Of a stretch of 64,000 nucleotides of DNA, positions 17,771-25,927 are shown piece by piece; position 1 is the first letter of the stretch; every line of letters starts with the position of its first letter. This DNA comes from JAFAXA01 sp963777325. Lineage in GTDB: Bacteria > Pseudomonadota > Alphaproteobacteria > Acetobacterales > Acetobacteraceae. Location: positions 176,558-240,557 of the forward strand of contig CAVZQE010000001.1 of the NCBI GenBank assembly GCA_963777325.1, given 5' to 3'. The notes beneath the pieces are model-generated. The model saw only the letters and a program-made list of their open reading frames with translations. It did not search any database and was not told the origin of the DNA. The translations under genes and the position numbers were made by a program.

Positions 17771-18016
17771 TCACTCGCGCAGGCGGGCGTTGACCTCGGC
17801 CCAGTCCAGCTCTTCCTCGATCAGGTGAAAGGCGTCTTCGCCGATTTCGTTGCTCGCATGCAGCGCGGCGAGCGCGTCCCGCTCCGCCGCGACGGCGAAC
17901 CGGAGCAGGGCGTTGAAGCCGGGCTCGTCCGTGTTCGGGGACGGTTCTGACTTGGCGGCGCGCCATCGCTGCTTGTACGCCCGCTTCAAGGCCGCCCCGA
18001 CATCCGTCTCCGCATG
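17771..18016 (-). pseudogene. 3' remnant of a CPA1-type Na+/H+ antiporter gene
   Basis: The minus-strand frame ends with ERDALAALHASNEIGEDAFHLIEEELDWAEV, the typical cytoplasmic tail of bacterial CPA1 Na+/H+ antiporters. Nothing upstream encodes the twelve membrane segments, so only the last 50-80 codons survive. It ends 39 bases from the dnaE2 stop (convergent). The deletion endpoint is near 18020, where aldehyde-dehydrogenase-like sequence on the other strand begins shortly afterwards. Confidence 0.55.
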
Positions 18017-18230
18017 GGGGTGAGCGCCGCAATCGCCGCTTTCGCCGTCGCGGTCCGTGCACGTGGCATCCTTCGGTCGCGCGCTCCCGCCTGCCCGGGC
18101 ATCCGCACCACGGCGGCCGGTTCTCCGTTTGGTATCTGGCATACAGATATTCAGCGATGTGCTTACATGCCCCGCTGGTCCGGCCGAACGCGGCCGCGAA
18201 CCTGGACGCAGGCAAGCCGCCCGCCGCGAC

Positions 18231-18600
18231 CAGGCGTCGCGCTGTTCACCGGCGCGCACGAGGATATGAGGATTGTCCAGCGAGAGATCTTCGGTCCGGG
18301 TACTCTCCAATCTCCGCTTCAGGGACAACGACGAAGACGAAGCGGTCCGCATCGCCAACAGCAGCATCGTCAGCCTCGCTTCGGCCGTATGGACGCAGAC
18401 ATCGGCCGCGCGCATCGGGTCTCGAGCCGGCTGCATTCCGGAATGGTGTGGGTCAACACCTACGGCCCGACCAACGCCCGCCTGCCTTGAGGCGGCCTCG
18501 GCGCCGTATCTGGCATCGGCCGCGACCTCGGCCGCTCCGCGCTGGACACGGAGCGCCGGACCGTGTGGGTGCGGTCCGGTCCCGGCTTCGGCCGCACCTT
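18231..18600 (+). pseudogene. C-terminal remnant of an aldehyde dehydrogenase gene
   Basis: Three successive frames give a recognisable ALDH C-terminus: VALFTGAHEDMRIVQREIFGP, then RFRDNDEDEAVRIANSS, then AHRVSSRLHSGMVWVNTYGP, then GIGRDLGRSALD. In the family these blocks are contiguous (E-I-F-G-P motif, then the oligomerisation tail). At least two frame changes and a stop at 18490 interrupt it, and the catalytic Cys/Glu part is missing, so it is a dead fragment. It abuts the IS5 remnant. Confidence 0.65.
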
Positions 18601-18629
18601 GACCGCAACCCCGAACCGAACGGAGCGAA

Positions 18630-19013
18630 GGGGAAGCCGAGAAAGCTGCTTGCGGTATGATCATATCGCGTCGCCACGCGTCGGCTGTTCTTGAGTTGGT
18701 TGATGAATCGCTCGATCATGTTGCGCAAGGCATAGACGGCGCGGTTAACGGAATGCTGCACGCGTCGGTTCCTCTTGGTAGGGATCTCGGGCGTGCCTCC
18801 GCGAGCGCGAACTTCGTCGCGGATGGCATCGCTGTCATAGCCCCGGTCAGCAAGGAGCACCTCGGGATCGGCGTTATGCTCGGCCATCAGGTCGCTGAAC
18901 GCGGTGCTGTCGTGAGCCTCTCCCGACGTCAGCAAGAGAGCGACCGGAAGACCCTCAGCGTTGGTCCGAAGGTGGATTTTGGTCGAGAACCCGCCGCGCG
19001 AGCGGCCAAGAGC
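18630..19013 (-). mobile_element. IS5-family transposase C-terminal remnant
   Basis: The minus-strand frame reads ALGRSRGGFSTKIHLRTNA, LLADRGYDSDAIRDEVRA and NMIERFINQLKNSRRVATRYD, which is the DDE catalytic core and terminal helix of IS5-type transposases. The 5' half is cut off exactly where the IS3 element begins at 19014, so IS3 inserted into IS5. The 3' end stops after SSFLGF, a few codons before a normal terminus. The missing N-terminal half was not found on the far side of the IS3 copy. Confidence 0.75.
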
Positions 19014-19050
19014 TGTACCGCCCCCGGTTGATGAGACATCTGTGGGCAGC

Positions 19051-19945
19051 CTACGCGGCGATCGCGACGGCTGAAAGCTGTTGCTGCCTGACGTCAGCTG
19101 GAGGGCGGTAATCGAGCCGCTGGATGAGCCAGGTGGTGTTGTAGATGTCGCGGAAGGCGAGCAGCGCGAGCCTGAGCTCCTCGACGGTGTTGAAGGTCCG
19201 GATCCAGAGCAGGTTCTCCTTGAGCGTCCGGATGAAGCGCTCCGCGCAGCCATTGCCCTCCGGCGCGCGGACGAACGCTGGCGAGCTCTGGATGCCCAGG
19301 AAGCGCATCTCTGTCTGCAAGGTATCGGACATGTATTGCGAGCCGTGGTCGTGACGGACCGAGAGCCCGTGGGCGATATCCTTGGCGATGGCGCCGAAAT
19401 GTCGCCGCACGCCTTGGCGCAACGGCTCGAGCGCCTCGAAGCGGGTGCCACGCCGGGCGGCATGGATGCCGACGCACTCGGCGTTGTGGTGGTCGACGGC
19501 AATGAAGACCGCGACCTGGCTTTCCGCGGTCCAGGTCGTGGTCATGTCGGTGCCCCACATTGTGTCGATGGTATCGGGAATGATGGTGCCATCGTGGTTG
19601 CGCGGTCCGCGCGGCTGACCGACCCGGCCGGGCGCCAGAAGATCGTTCTCGCGCATGAGCCGCAGCACGCGGCGCAGCGACGTGCGAATGCCGCCGATCC
19701 GCAACCGGGCCCAGACTTTTCTGTGACCTTCGCCGTGAAAGGGGCTGTCGGAAAGGACACCACGAATCCGTTCCAGGAGGGCCGCATCCGGCATGGTGCC
19801 TACTGGACCGGTCCTCTGCCGCGTGGGCTCCGGCTGACGGTGCCGATAGATGCTCGCCCGTGCTCGCCCGTGCCCTGCGCCAGATCCGGCAGACGCGCGC
19901 GAGGCCGTAGGGCTTGCGGCTGCTCGGGGACAGCTTGCGGCTCAT
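19051..19945 (-). pseudogene. IS3-family transposase OrfB (copy 1, frameshifted)
   Basis: The DDE integrase core is complete in the distal part: WGTDMTTTW, then the second Asp near FIAVDHHNAE, then GNGCAERFIRTLKE with the Glu. The start MSRKLSPSSRKPYGLARVC is also intact. A 10-base tandem duplication about 80-100 bases into the gene moves the start into a different frame from the catalytic body. Initiation at the internal ATG (19794) would give a 247-residue protein with the core only. Otherwise it matches copy 2. Confidence 0.8.
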
Positions 19946-20286
19946 CGCCTCGACTTCCGGCGGGCCAAAGGGCCGCTGTTGCCCTCCAGGAGGGCGATCT
20001 TTTGCTCCAGCAGCTCGCGCTCGAGCAGCATCTCGCCGAGCCGGACCTTGAGGCGGTCGCTCTCGCGCTCCTCGCCATTCATGGGCTTACTCGCCAAGCT
20101 GGCCTCGCCGCCGTCGAGGAAAGCGTCGCGCCAGCCGCTCAGCGTCGCCGCGGTCACACCAAGCGAGCGCGACACCGTGTCCAGATCCTCGCCCCGCAGG
20201 AGGCGCAGCACCGCGTCACGCTTGCGCTGCCGTGACATCCGGCCGCCACGGCCAGCGCCCACGGTATCCGTCTGCTGTGTCGTCAT
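19942..20286 (-). CDS. IS3-family transposase OrfA (copy 1, intact)
   Basis: A 114-residue helix-turn-helix protein that binds the element ends. RDAVLRLLRGEDLDTVSRSLGVTAATLSGWRDAFLDGG is the HTH region and ERELLEQKIALLE is a leucine-zipper-like helix used to join OrfB. ATG 20286 is preferred over an upstream in-frame ATG because the alternative start lies inside the terminal repeat. Its TGA overlaps the ATG of orfB (ATGA), so coupling rather than the usual frameshift heptamer seems to link the two. In copy 2 the same gene has an amber stop. Confidence 0.8.
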   Translation of the reverse strand: MTTQQTDTVGAGRGGRMSRQRKRDAVLRLLRGEDLDTVSRSLGVTAATLSGWRDAFLDGGEASLASKPMNGEERESDRLKVRLGEMLLERELLEQKIALLEGNSGPLARRKSRR

Positions 20287-20472
20287 CGTCCATCCCTCTC
20301 GCGGATACCGTCCGCTTACGGGATGTCTCATTCAACCGTGGAGCGGAGGACGACTGCCTTGGCGAACTCGGCTGTTGCGCGACGATCTGGATGAGAGGTC
20401 AGCGTCAATCAGGATGAGAACTGATTGTCGCGGCGGGTGGAGAGTTGCCGTTCTGATTGAGACTGGCAAGGG

Positions 20473-21318
20473 TCAAGCGCTGGTCTGATTGTCGCTGGGC
20501 GACAATCGCTCGACGGTTTTGATTGTCGCGCGTGTCGGCGGACGGCCGGGTGTGGTTCTGCGCTGGACGGCAGCGCGCCTCCGGTAGCTCTCGACATTCA
20601 TCTCGAAGATCGTCGCGTGATGCACGAGGCGGTCGACGGCGGCGAGCGTCATGGCGGGATCGGGGAAGATCTTGCCCCACTCTCCGAAGGGCTGGTTGGC
20701 GGTGATCAGGATCGACCGCCTCTCGTATCGGGTGCTGATCAGCTCGAACAGGACGGAAGTTTCGGACTGATCCTTGGTGACGTAGGCGATGTCGTCGAGG
20801 ATCAGCAGGTGATACTTGTCGAGCTTGGCGATGGCGGCCTCGAGTGCCAAGTCGCGGCGGGCGAGCTGGAGTTTTTGCACGATGTCGGAGGTGCGGGTGA
20901 ACAGCACGCGCCAGCCGTTCTCGACCAGGGCGAGACCGATCGCTGCCGCCAGATGACTTTTGCCCCCGCCGGGCGGCCCGAACAGGATCAGGTTGGCACC
21001 CTTCTCGAGCCAGGCGTCCCCGGAGCACATCGCCATGATGTGCGCCTTGGAGACCATCGGCACGGCATCGAAGGCGAAGCTTTCTATGCTCTTGCCGGGC
21101 GGCAGCCTCGCCTCGGCGAGGTGACGCTCAATGCGTCGGCGGTCGCGCTCGGCTATCTCGTGCTCGGCGAGGCTGGCGAGGAAGCGTGCGGCGGGCCAGC
21201 CTTCGCGGTCGGCACGCGTGGCGATGTCCGGCCAGTTCTGCTTGATGGCGGGCAGGCGCAGGTCGTGCAGGATGAGGGTCAGACGCTGCGCATCGATCGG
21301 CTGGGTGGATCCGGTCAT
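20473..21318 (-). CDS. istB: IS21-family helper ATPase IstB
   Basis: A 281-residue AAA+ ATPase that helps the IstA transposase. Walker A is GPPGGGKSHLAAAIG, Walker B is LLILDDIAYV, and sensor/arginine-finger-type residues follow in STRYERRSILITANQPFGEW. An N-terminal domain (residues 1-75) binds DNA. Its ATG overlaps the istA stop (ATGA), giving translational coupling. The length and motifs are normal. A DnaC-like loader is excluded by the istA partner. Confidence 0.9.
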   Translation of the reverse strand: MTGSTQPIDAQRLTLILHDLRLPAIKQNWPDIATRADREGWPAARFLASLAEHEIAERDRRRIERHLAEARLPPGKSIESFAFDAVPMVSKAHIMAMCSGDAWLEKGANLILFGPPGGGKSHLAAAIGLALVENGWRVLFTRTSDIVQKLQLARRDLALEAAIAKLDKYHLLILDDIAYVTKDQSETSVLFELISTRYERRSILITANQPFGEWGKIFPDPAMTLAAVDRLVHHATIFEMNVESYRRRAAVQRRTTPGRPPTRATIKTVERLSPSDNQTSA

Positions 21319-22835
21319 GCCGCCGCTCCCGCGAGGAGGGTGTCATAAGCGGCGAGCGGCGCGAGGCTGACGGTCACCTCCGGCAGACAGGCGGGATCAG
21401 GCGCAAAGCAGGCGCGCAACGCTTCGAGGTCGGGCAGACGGCAAGCTGCCAGATCGGCGGCAAGACGGTCGGCCAGTTCGGCCTCGCAGGCGCGCTCATG
21501 CGCCAGCGCGAGGAGGGCGACCATGGTCCGGCAGGCGTCTCGTTCGCCGGCCCGCTCGACCAGGCGCTCGAAGGTGCGCCGGTAGGCCTCGCGCGGGAAG
21601 AGCTGGTCGCGATAGGCGAGGTTGAGCAGCGCCATCGGCTTGCGGCGCAGGGCATGGATCACATGCCGGTAGTCGACCACGTGTCCGTGCCGGCCTTTGC
21701 CGACGGCTCTCCCACGCAGCAGCGTCATCAGCGGGGTGCCGCCGACGAACAGCTCGAGCCGATCGTCATGCAGCCGCACGCGCAGGCGATGGCCGATCAG
21801 CCGCGAGGGCACGGTGTAGAAGACCTTGCGTAGGGTGAAGCCGCTGCTGGAGGTGACGGCGACGACGGTCTCCTCGTAATCGCAGCTGCGCCGCTCGGGC
21901 AGCCTCTGCAGATGCGGCCGTTCGGCGTCGATGCGGGCGCCATTGCGGCGGTTCTTGCGACTGACAAGTTCGCCGACGAAGCGGCGGTAGGCGGCGAGAT
22001 CGTCGAACCTGGCCGAGCCGCGCAGCAGCAGCGCGTCGCGCAAGGCGCCCTTGATGTGGCCGTGTGCGCTCTCGATCGCGCCGTTCTCGTGGGCGATGCC
22101 GCGATTGTTGCGACTGGGCGTCATGCCGTAATGCGCGCACAGAGCCTCGTAGCGCCGGGTCAGATCGGTGCGGGCATCGGCGTCGAGGTTGCGGAAGGCG
22201 GCCGAGAGGCTGTCGCTGCGATGCTCGCGCGGGCTGCCGCCGAGCGACCACAGGGCATCCTGCAGGCCGGCGGCCAGAGCCACGAAACTCTCGCCGCCGA
22301 GGATGACATGGACATGCTCGAAGCCCGACCAGGGCAGGCGAAAATGATAGAGAAGATGGTCCAGCGGGGCGCCGGCGACGGTCACGCCGAGATCGGCCAT
22401 GTCGGTGAAGTCCGACAGTCCAATCCGGCCCGGTTCATGGCTCTGTCGGAAGATCACCTCCTGGTCGGGGCCGTGGACGGCACGCCAGGCGCGGATGCGG
22501 CGCTCCATCGTGCGGCGCACGCCAGCATCCAGGTCGGGGTACCGGCGCTGCATCTCCTCAAAGATTGCGATCGCCCGCAATCCGGGCGAGGCGGCAAGCA
22601 TCGGCACGATCTCAGCCTCGAAGATCGCGGCGAGCGGATCGGGCCGGCGCCGTCCGCGCGGCGCCTGCCTGCGCGAGGGCAACCGGGGATCGGCGGCGAT
22701 CCGGTAGCCGGTCGGGGCACTGAACCCCGCCTTGGCCGCGGCAACCGACACGGAGTCGTTCTGTCGGAACTTCATGAAAAGCCTCATCTGACAATCGGTG
22801 ACGTGGCGGCCGGGCAAGCGCGGCATCCTCTGCAA
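21315..22835 (-). CDS. istA: IS21-family transposase IstA
   Basis: A 506-residue DDE transposase. The N-terminal helix-turn-helix region is MRLFMKFRQNDSVSVAAAKAGFS. The integrase core includes DFTDMADLG, then a second Asp near HVHVILGGES, then NGAIESAHGHIKGAL with the catalytic Glu. A C-terminal beta-domain (FYTVPSRLIGHRLRVRLHDD) follows. The start may be this ATG or the next one nine bases in. No frame break is visible, so this and istB form a potentially functional pair. Confidence 0.9.
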   Translation of the reverse strand: MQRMPRLPGRHVTDCQMRLFMKFRQNDSVSVAAAKAGFSAPTGYRIAADPRLPSRRQAPRGRRRPDPLAAIFEAEIVPMLAASPGLRAIAIFEEMQRRYPDLDAGVRRTMERRIRAWRAVHGPDQEVIFRQSHEPGRIGLSDFTDMADLGVTVAGAPLDHLLYHFRLPWSGFEHVHVILGGESFVALAAGLQDALWSLGGSPREHRSDSLSAAFRNLDADARTDLTRRYEALCAHYGMTPSRNNRGIAHENGAIESAHGHIKGALRDALLLRGSARFDDLAAYRRFVGELVSRKNRRNGARIDAERPHLQRLPERRSCDYEETVVAVTSSSGFTLRKVFYTVPSRLIGHRLRVRLHDDRLELFVGGTPLMTLLRGRAVGKGRHGHVVDYRHVIHALRRKPMALLNLAYRDQLFPREAYRRTFERLVERAGERDACRTMVALLALAHERACEAELADRLAADLAACRLPDLEALRACFAPDPACLPEVTVSLAPLAAYDTLLAGAAA

Positions 22836-23004
22836 GCAAGGAAGCCACCGTCATTACCCGTCCGGCTGCGATCATCAGCGGCTCCACCCAAGCAGAGCGC
22901 GCCACCAGCTTGGTGTGTACCCGGCTGCGGGCTACGCCCTTCGCCAGGTACACACCAACCTGGCTCTCATCCTGATTGACGGCTTGTTCTCATCCTGATT
23001 GTCG

Positions 23005-23106
23005 CGCGGCACTCGGCCATGAAGCGTTGGAACGCGGCATGAAAGGCCGCCGGATCCAGCAAGCGGAACAGCCGCGAGAACGTGTCGTGGCTGGGAATGG
23101 GGACTG
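23005..23106 (-). mobile_element. short ISAs1-family transposase remnant
   Basis: About 100 bases read IPSHDTFSRLFRLLDPAAF on the minus strand, matching the N-terminal region of ISAs1-family transposases (G-x-P-S-H-D-T-F-x-R). It is trapped between the complete IS21 element on its left and a solitary IS21 terminus on its right, so at least two insertions or deletions have removed the rest. Confidence 0.6.
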
Positions 23107-23108
23107 TC

Positions 23109-23206
23109 TGCGCATTCCGATGGAGTTGGCCGGTAATTCCGGCCTGATGTCGGCCACCCATTCCGATTGAAGTCGGCCGGCCGTTCCGATCGATGTCGGC
23201 CGGGGT
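23109..23206. repeat. 98-bp IS21-type terminal repeat, copy A
   Basis: This block is nearly identical to 34781-34877 and consists of tandem ATTCCGAT...GTCGGCC units, the arrangement of IS21-family ends. At the other location it borders an istB tail. Here no transposase remains, so it is a solo end. It lies immediately upstream of the diheme cytochrome c gene and could influence that gene's transcription. Confidence 0.75.
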
Positions 23207-23312
23207 CCTTGTCCAGAGGACGGAACTGCACCGCCCTGGGCTTCTCGGGTTCGAAGCCTTCGCTGGGAACCCAGGCTGCTCAGTGCGGTTAGGGGCAAGG
23301 TGGAGGCACCGT

Positions 23313-24233
23313 TTGAAGCTGCGTTGGCTCGTTCTGGCGACAATCGCCGTCGCCGGATTCGGGGCAGCATGGATTGTTGCCGCGCCGAGGCCCGTGTTCC
23401 AGACCAGCGACGAAGCCGTGCTCTCGGCCGGCGACCCGGCGCGCGGCAAGCACGTGTTCGACGCCGGGGCCTGCGCTTCATGTCATGCCAGGCCGGGGCA
23501 GGATAACCGGCTGGCGCTGGGCGGCGGCATGGCGCTGGCCTCGCCGTTCGGCACGTTCTACCCGCCGAACATCTCGCAGGACCGGGCCGACGGGATCGGC
23601 AAGTGGCGCGCGATCGACATCGCGAATGCCGTGATGTCCGGCGTCTCCCCCTCGGGCCAGCATTATTACCCGGCGTTGCCGTACGTGAACTACGTGAAGA
23701 TGACGCGCCAGGACGCGGCGGACCTCATAGCTTACCTGCGTACCTTGCCGGCGGTCGCGGGCGGCACCCCGGCCCACGATCTGCCGGCGATCTTCAAGAT
23801 CCGCTTGGCCATCGGGTTCTGGAAACTGCTCTACTTCGACCGAAGCCCGATCAAGCCGGATCCTGGGCATAACGCCGCCTGGAACCGCGGCAGATATCTG
23901 GTGCAGGCGCTCGGTCACTGCGCCGAGTGCCATTCGGCGCACAACCTGCTGGACGCCGTGGAGGAGAACGCACGCTTTGCCGGCGGGCAGGATCAGGGCG
24001 GCGTCGGATTCATCCCGAACATCACCCCGGCCGGGATCGGAACCTGGTCGCAGCAGGACCTCGTGGAGTCGCTGACATCCGGTTGGACGCCCGATGGCCG
24101 CAAGCTCGGCTCCTCGATGGCCGACATGGTGCTGAACACGGCGGCGCTGCCGGGGGAAGACCGGCAGGCCATCGCGGAATACCTGAAAGCGCTTCCACCC
24201 CGTCACTCGCCGGAGGCTCCGAAGCTGCGGTGA
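23313..24233 (+). CDS. membrane-anchored diheme cytochrome c
   Basis: A 306-residue periplasmic electron carrier. A TTG start is chosen because AAGGTGGAGG precedes it and the hydrophobic anchor KLRWLVLATIAVAGFGAAWIVAAP follows at once; the upstream in-frame extension runs through the IS-derived repeat. Heme-binding motifs are CASCH in the first domain and CAECH in the second, with candidate axial Met ligands further on. The architecture resembles diheme subunits of alcohol or nicotinate dehydrogenases and related electron shuttles. It is convergent with the oxidase operon (9 bases between stops), so it is transcribed separately but may donate electrons to that oxidase. Confidence 0.85.
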   Translation: MKLRWLVLATIAVAGFGAAWIVAAPRPVFQTSDEAVLSAGDPARGKHVFDAGACASCHARPGQDNRLALGGGMALASPFGTFYPPNISQDRADGIGKWRAIDIANAVMSGVSPSGQHYYPALPYVNYVKMTRQDAADLIAYLRTLPAVAGGTPAHDLPAIFKIRLAIGFWKLLYFDRSPIKPDPGHNAAWNRGRYLVQALGHCAECHSAHNLLDAVEENARFAGGQDQGGVGFIPNITPAGIGTWSQQDLVESLTSGWTPDGRKLGSSMADMVLNTAALPGEDRQAIAEYLKALPPRHSPEAPKLR

Positions 24234-24241
24234 TCCCGCTG

Positions 24242-24772
24242 TCAGTGGGCGTACAGATACGCCGCCACGTCCCGGGCCTCGCCCGGCGAGATGCCGGTCG
24301 CGGGCATCGCCGACTTCGGGGAATAGCGCTGGGGCGCCACGATCCAGGCGATCAGGTTGTCCGGCGAGTTGCGGAGCACGCCGACATAGACGCGCTTGCG
24401 CAAGCCCACGAGCTGTGGGCCGACCTCGCCGTCGGCACCTTGAATGCCCGGAATGGTATGGCAGCCGGCACAGCCGTAGCGGGTGAGATAGTTTGGCGCT
24501 TTGGCCGGGTCACCACCGGTGATGGCGCGGGCGATGGCGACGTTTTCCTGCTCCATCGAATACGCCTGATAGCCAAACCACAGGGCGAGCACGGCCGCGA
24601 TCACGACCGCGCCGGCCAGCAGCCTGCCGAACGGAGCCTTTTGGCGAGCTTCCGGTTGAGTCTGGTCCTCGCGCTCGTCCGCTGTGACCGGCATGGACCA
24701 GCGCCACCAGCCGTAGATCGCCGCGAGCCCGGTGGCCACGGCGACCCATGGCCTAAAGCGTTCGGAGCGCAT
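24242..24772 (-). CDS. membrane-anchored c-type cytochrome at end of oxidase operon
   Basis: A 176-residue protein with two N-terminal hydrophobic stretches (WVAVATGLAAIYGWW and LLAGAVVIAAVLALWFGYQA) and one heme site, CAGCHTIPG, followed by a Met-containing loop (SAMPATGISPGEARDVAAYLY) typical of class-I cytochrome c. It is the last gene of the minus-strand oxidase operon and overlaps the end of ctaG by 20 bases. It should pass electrons to the subunit II heme or CuA site. An earlier methionine for the start cannot be judged. Confidence 0.85.
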   Translation of the reverse strand: MRSERFRPWVAVATGLAAIYGWWRWSMPVTADEREDQTQPEARQKAPFGRLLAGAVVIAAVLALWFGYQAYSMEQENVAIARAITGGDPAKAPNYLTRYGCAGCHTIPGIQGADGEVGPQLVGLRKRVYVGVLRNSPDNLIAWIVAPQRYSPKSAMPATGISPGEARDVAAYLYAH

Positions 24773-25610
24773 GGCCGGCCTTCCAGCCTTGTCCCGAATG
24801 CCGGATCCAAAGCGCGGCGAAGGCCAGCGCGGCGCCGGCGTAAACCGTTCCGGCCGGAACCCACATGATCAGCCCCGCAAGCTGCTGATCCTCGAGCGGC
24901 GTGAGTCCCCAATCCGCGGCGTGTGACGTCTGCTGCAGGTAGAGCACCCGCGGAGCGAGCACCAGCAACGCGCCGAGCAGGCCGGTGTGCATGGCGGTGG
25001 CGAACAGGTGGAGCACCGCCGCGCCTCGCTCGCAGCGCCGCACCAGCGCCCACCAGAAAGCGACCGCGCTGACCAGGAAGCAGATGTGCTGCAGCCGGTG
25101 CAACGGCGTGCTGACGACGGCGGCGTCGAATAGTATAGGGACATGCCAGACCCAGATCACGACGCCGTGGATCACGGTGGCGGCGAGCGGGCCCAGCATC
25201 GTGCCCCTGGCGATGCGTCCGGCGTTAGCCCGCATGCGGAGGGGCAGCGCCCAGACTGCGGCGCCGATCGGCCGGGCGAGGGCCATCAGCGGCGCGGCAA
25301 CAGCCATCACCACCTCATGCTCGACCATGTGCGCGCTGAACAGGCGCTCGCCAAGCCAGTGCAGCGGCGTGACGAGCGCCCCGGCCAGGGCCAGCCAACC
25401 TAGGGCGTACGAGCCTGCCTGCCAGGGCCGGATCCCCCGTCCCCAGCCGGCGCGCCGCCAGAGCCGGGCGACCCCGACCGTGTAGAGCCCCCCGCTGGCA
25501 AGGAGCGGCGCGAGCACGTACGGGTCGAAGGTCCAGCTGGGGAAAGGGTCCTCGCCGCCATGCGCCCAAGCGGGAAACGGGAGAAGCAGCAGCAGCAACG
25601 TGAGCTTCAT
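24753..25610 (-). CDS. ctaG: cytochrome c oxidase assembly factor, CtaG (caa3 type)
   Basis: A 285-residue membrane protein of the caa3_CtaG family, needed for maturation of caa3-type oxidases. A signal-like segment (MKLTLLLLLLPFPAWAHGG) precedes about seven membrane spans. The family features HWLGERLFSAHMVEHEVVMAVAAPL and HGVVIWVWHVPILFDAAV carry conserved His residues. ATG 25610 overlaps the stop of the upstream membrane-subunit gene (ATGA), which fixes the start. Its place in the operon supports a role in copper or subunit I assembly. Confidence 0.88.
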   Translation of the reverse strand: MKLTLLLLLLPFPAWAHGGEDPFPSWTFDPYVLAPLLASGGLYTVGVARLWRRAGWGRGIRPWQAGSYALGWLALAGALVTPLHWLGERLFSAHMVEHEVVMAVAAPLMALARPIGAAVWALPLRMRANAGRIARGTMLGPLAATVIHGVVIWVWHVPILFDAAVVSTPLHRLQHICFLVSAVAFWWALVRRCERGAAVLHLFATAMHTGLLGALLVLAPRVLYLQQTSHAADWGLTPLEDQQLAGLIMWVPAGTVYAGAALAFAALWIRHSGQGWKAGHALRTL

Positions 25611-25927
25611 CGCTCGCACCCGGTCAGCATCGCGCTCGCGAGCGCCTGCAGAAGCAGCGAAAACGAGAGCGCGGCTGCGAGCAGGGCGAACACGCGCGCG
25701 GCGAACCGTCCGGTCCTTCCTTCCCACGGCGCGTGCCAGGACACCCAGCCGCCCCAGAGCGCCACCGCGATGAGCAGGAGGCTGCTGATCAGCAGCGGCC
25801 GGAAGGAGGCGTCGCATTCGGCATAGGGCAGGCTTAGCCCGAGCTGGGTGCCGACGGCCCAGGCGGCCGGCCCGAGGATCAGCCCGGCGGACGCGATCAG
25901 CCCGGGATGCCGCCCGAGCCAGTTCAC
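25607..25927 (-). CDS. small membrane subunit of the oxidase operon (CoxP-like)
   Basis: A 106-residue protein with three hydrophobic helices (about residues 8-30, 43-65, 78-100). It starts at a GTG that overlaps the subunit III stop (GTGA) and ends in an ATGA overlap with ctaG, so it is translated as part of the operon. It resembles in size and place the small extra subunit of alternative oxidases of the coxMNOP type, where subunit III is split in two. That comparison is from gene order and topology, not a search. No metal-binding residues are evident. Confidence 0.7.
   Translation of the reverse strand: MNWLGRHPGLIASAGLILGPAAWAVGTQLGLSLPYAECDASFRPLLISSLLLIAVALWGGWVSWHAPWEGRTGRFAARVFALLAAALSFSLLLQALASAMLTGCER

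Larger units (their letters stand above)
19014..20350 (-). mobile_element. IS3-family insertion sequence, copy 1 (1337 bp)
   Basis: The boundaries come from comparing this copy with the inverted copy at 32189-33515: identity starts and stops abruptly at these positions. The ends are imperfect inverted repeats sharing CGGTTGA and TGAGACATC; the outermost bases are TGTACCGCC at the orfB end and TCCTCCGCTCC at the orfA end. No convincing target duplication flanks it. It carries orfA and orfB on the minus strand. A 10-base tandem duplication (TGCTCGCCCG twice, about 19850-19870) distinguishes it from copy 2 and breaks orfB. Confidence 0.88.
20402..23003 (-). mobile_element. IS21-family insertion sequence, complete
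   Basis: An istA-istB pair on the minus strand is bounded by short inverted ends sharing CAATCAGGATGAGAAC (about 20405-20420 and about 22985-23001). Extra internal copies of the same motif occur at the right end (about 22960-22977), the multiple-terminal-repeat layout of IS21 elements. Both genes are open, so the element may be active. Its left end lies 50 bases from the IS3 copy; the right end lies inside an ISAs1 remnant. Confidence 0.8.

Noticed and set aside
19081..20235. Plus-strand open frame across the IS3 copy
   Set aside because: Antisense to the transposase frames; it recurs opposite the second IS3 copy only because the DNA is duplicated.
23109..23206. Tandem ATTCCGAT/GTCGGCC units as a CRISPR-like array
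   Set aside because: The units are short, unevenly spaced and without spacers. The same block borders an istB fragment elsewhere, so it is an IS21-type terminus.
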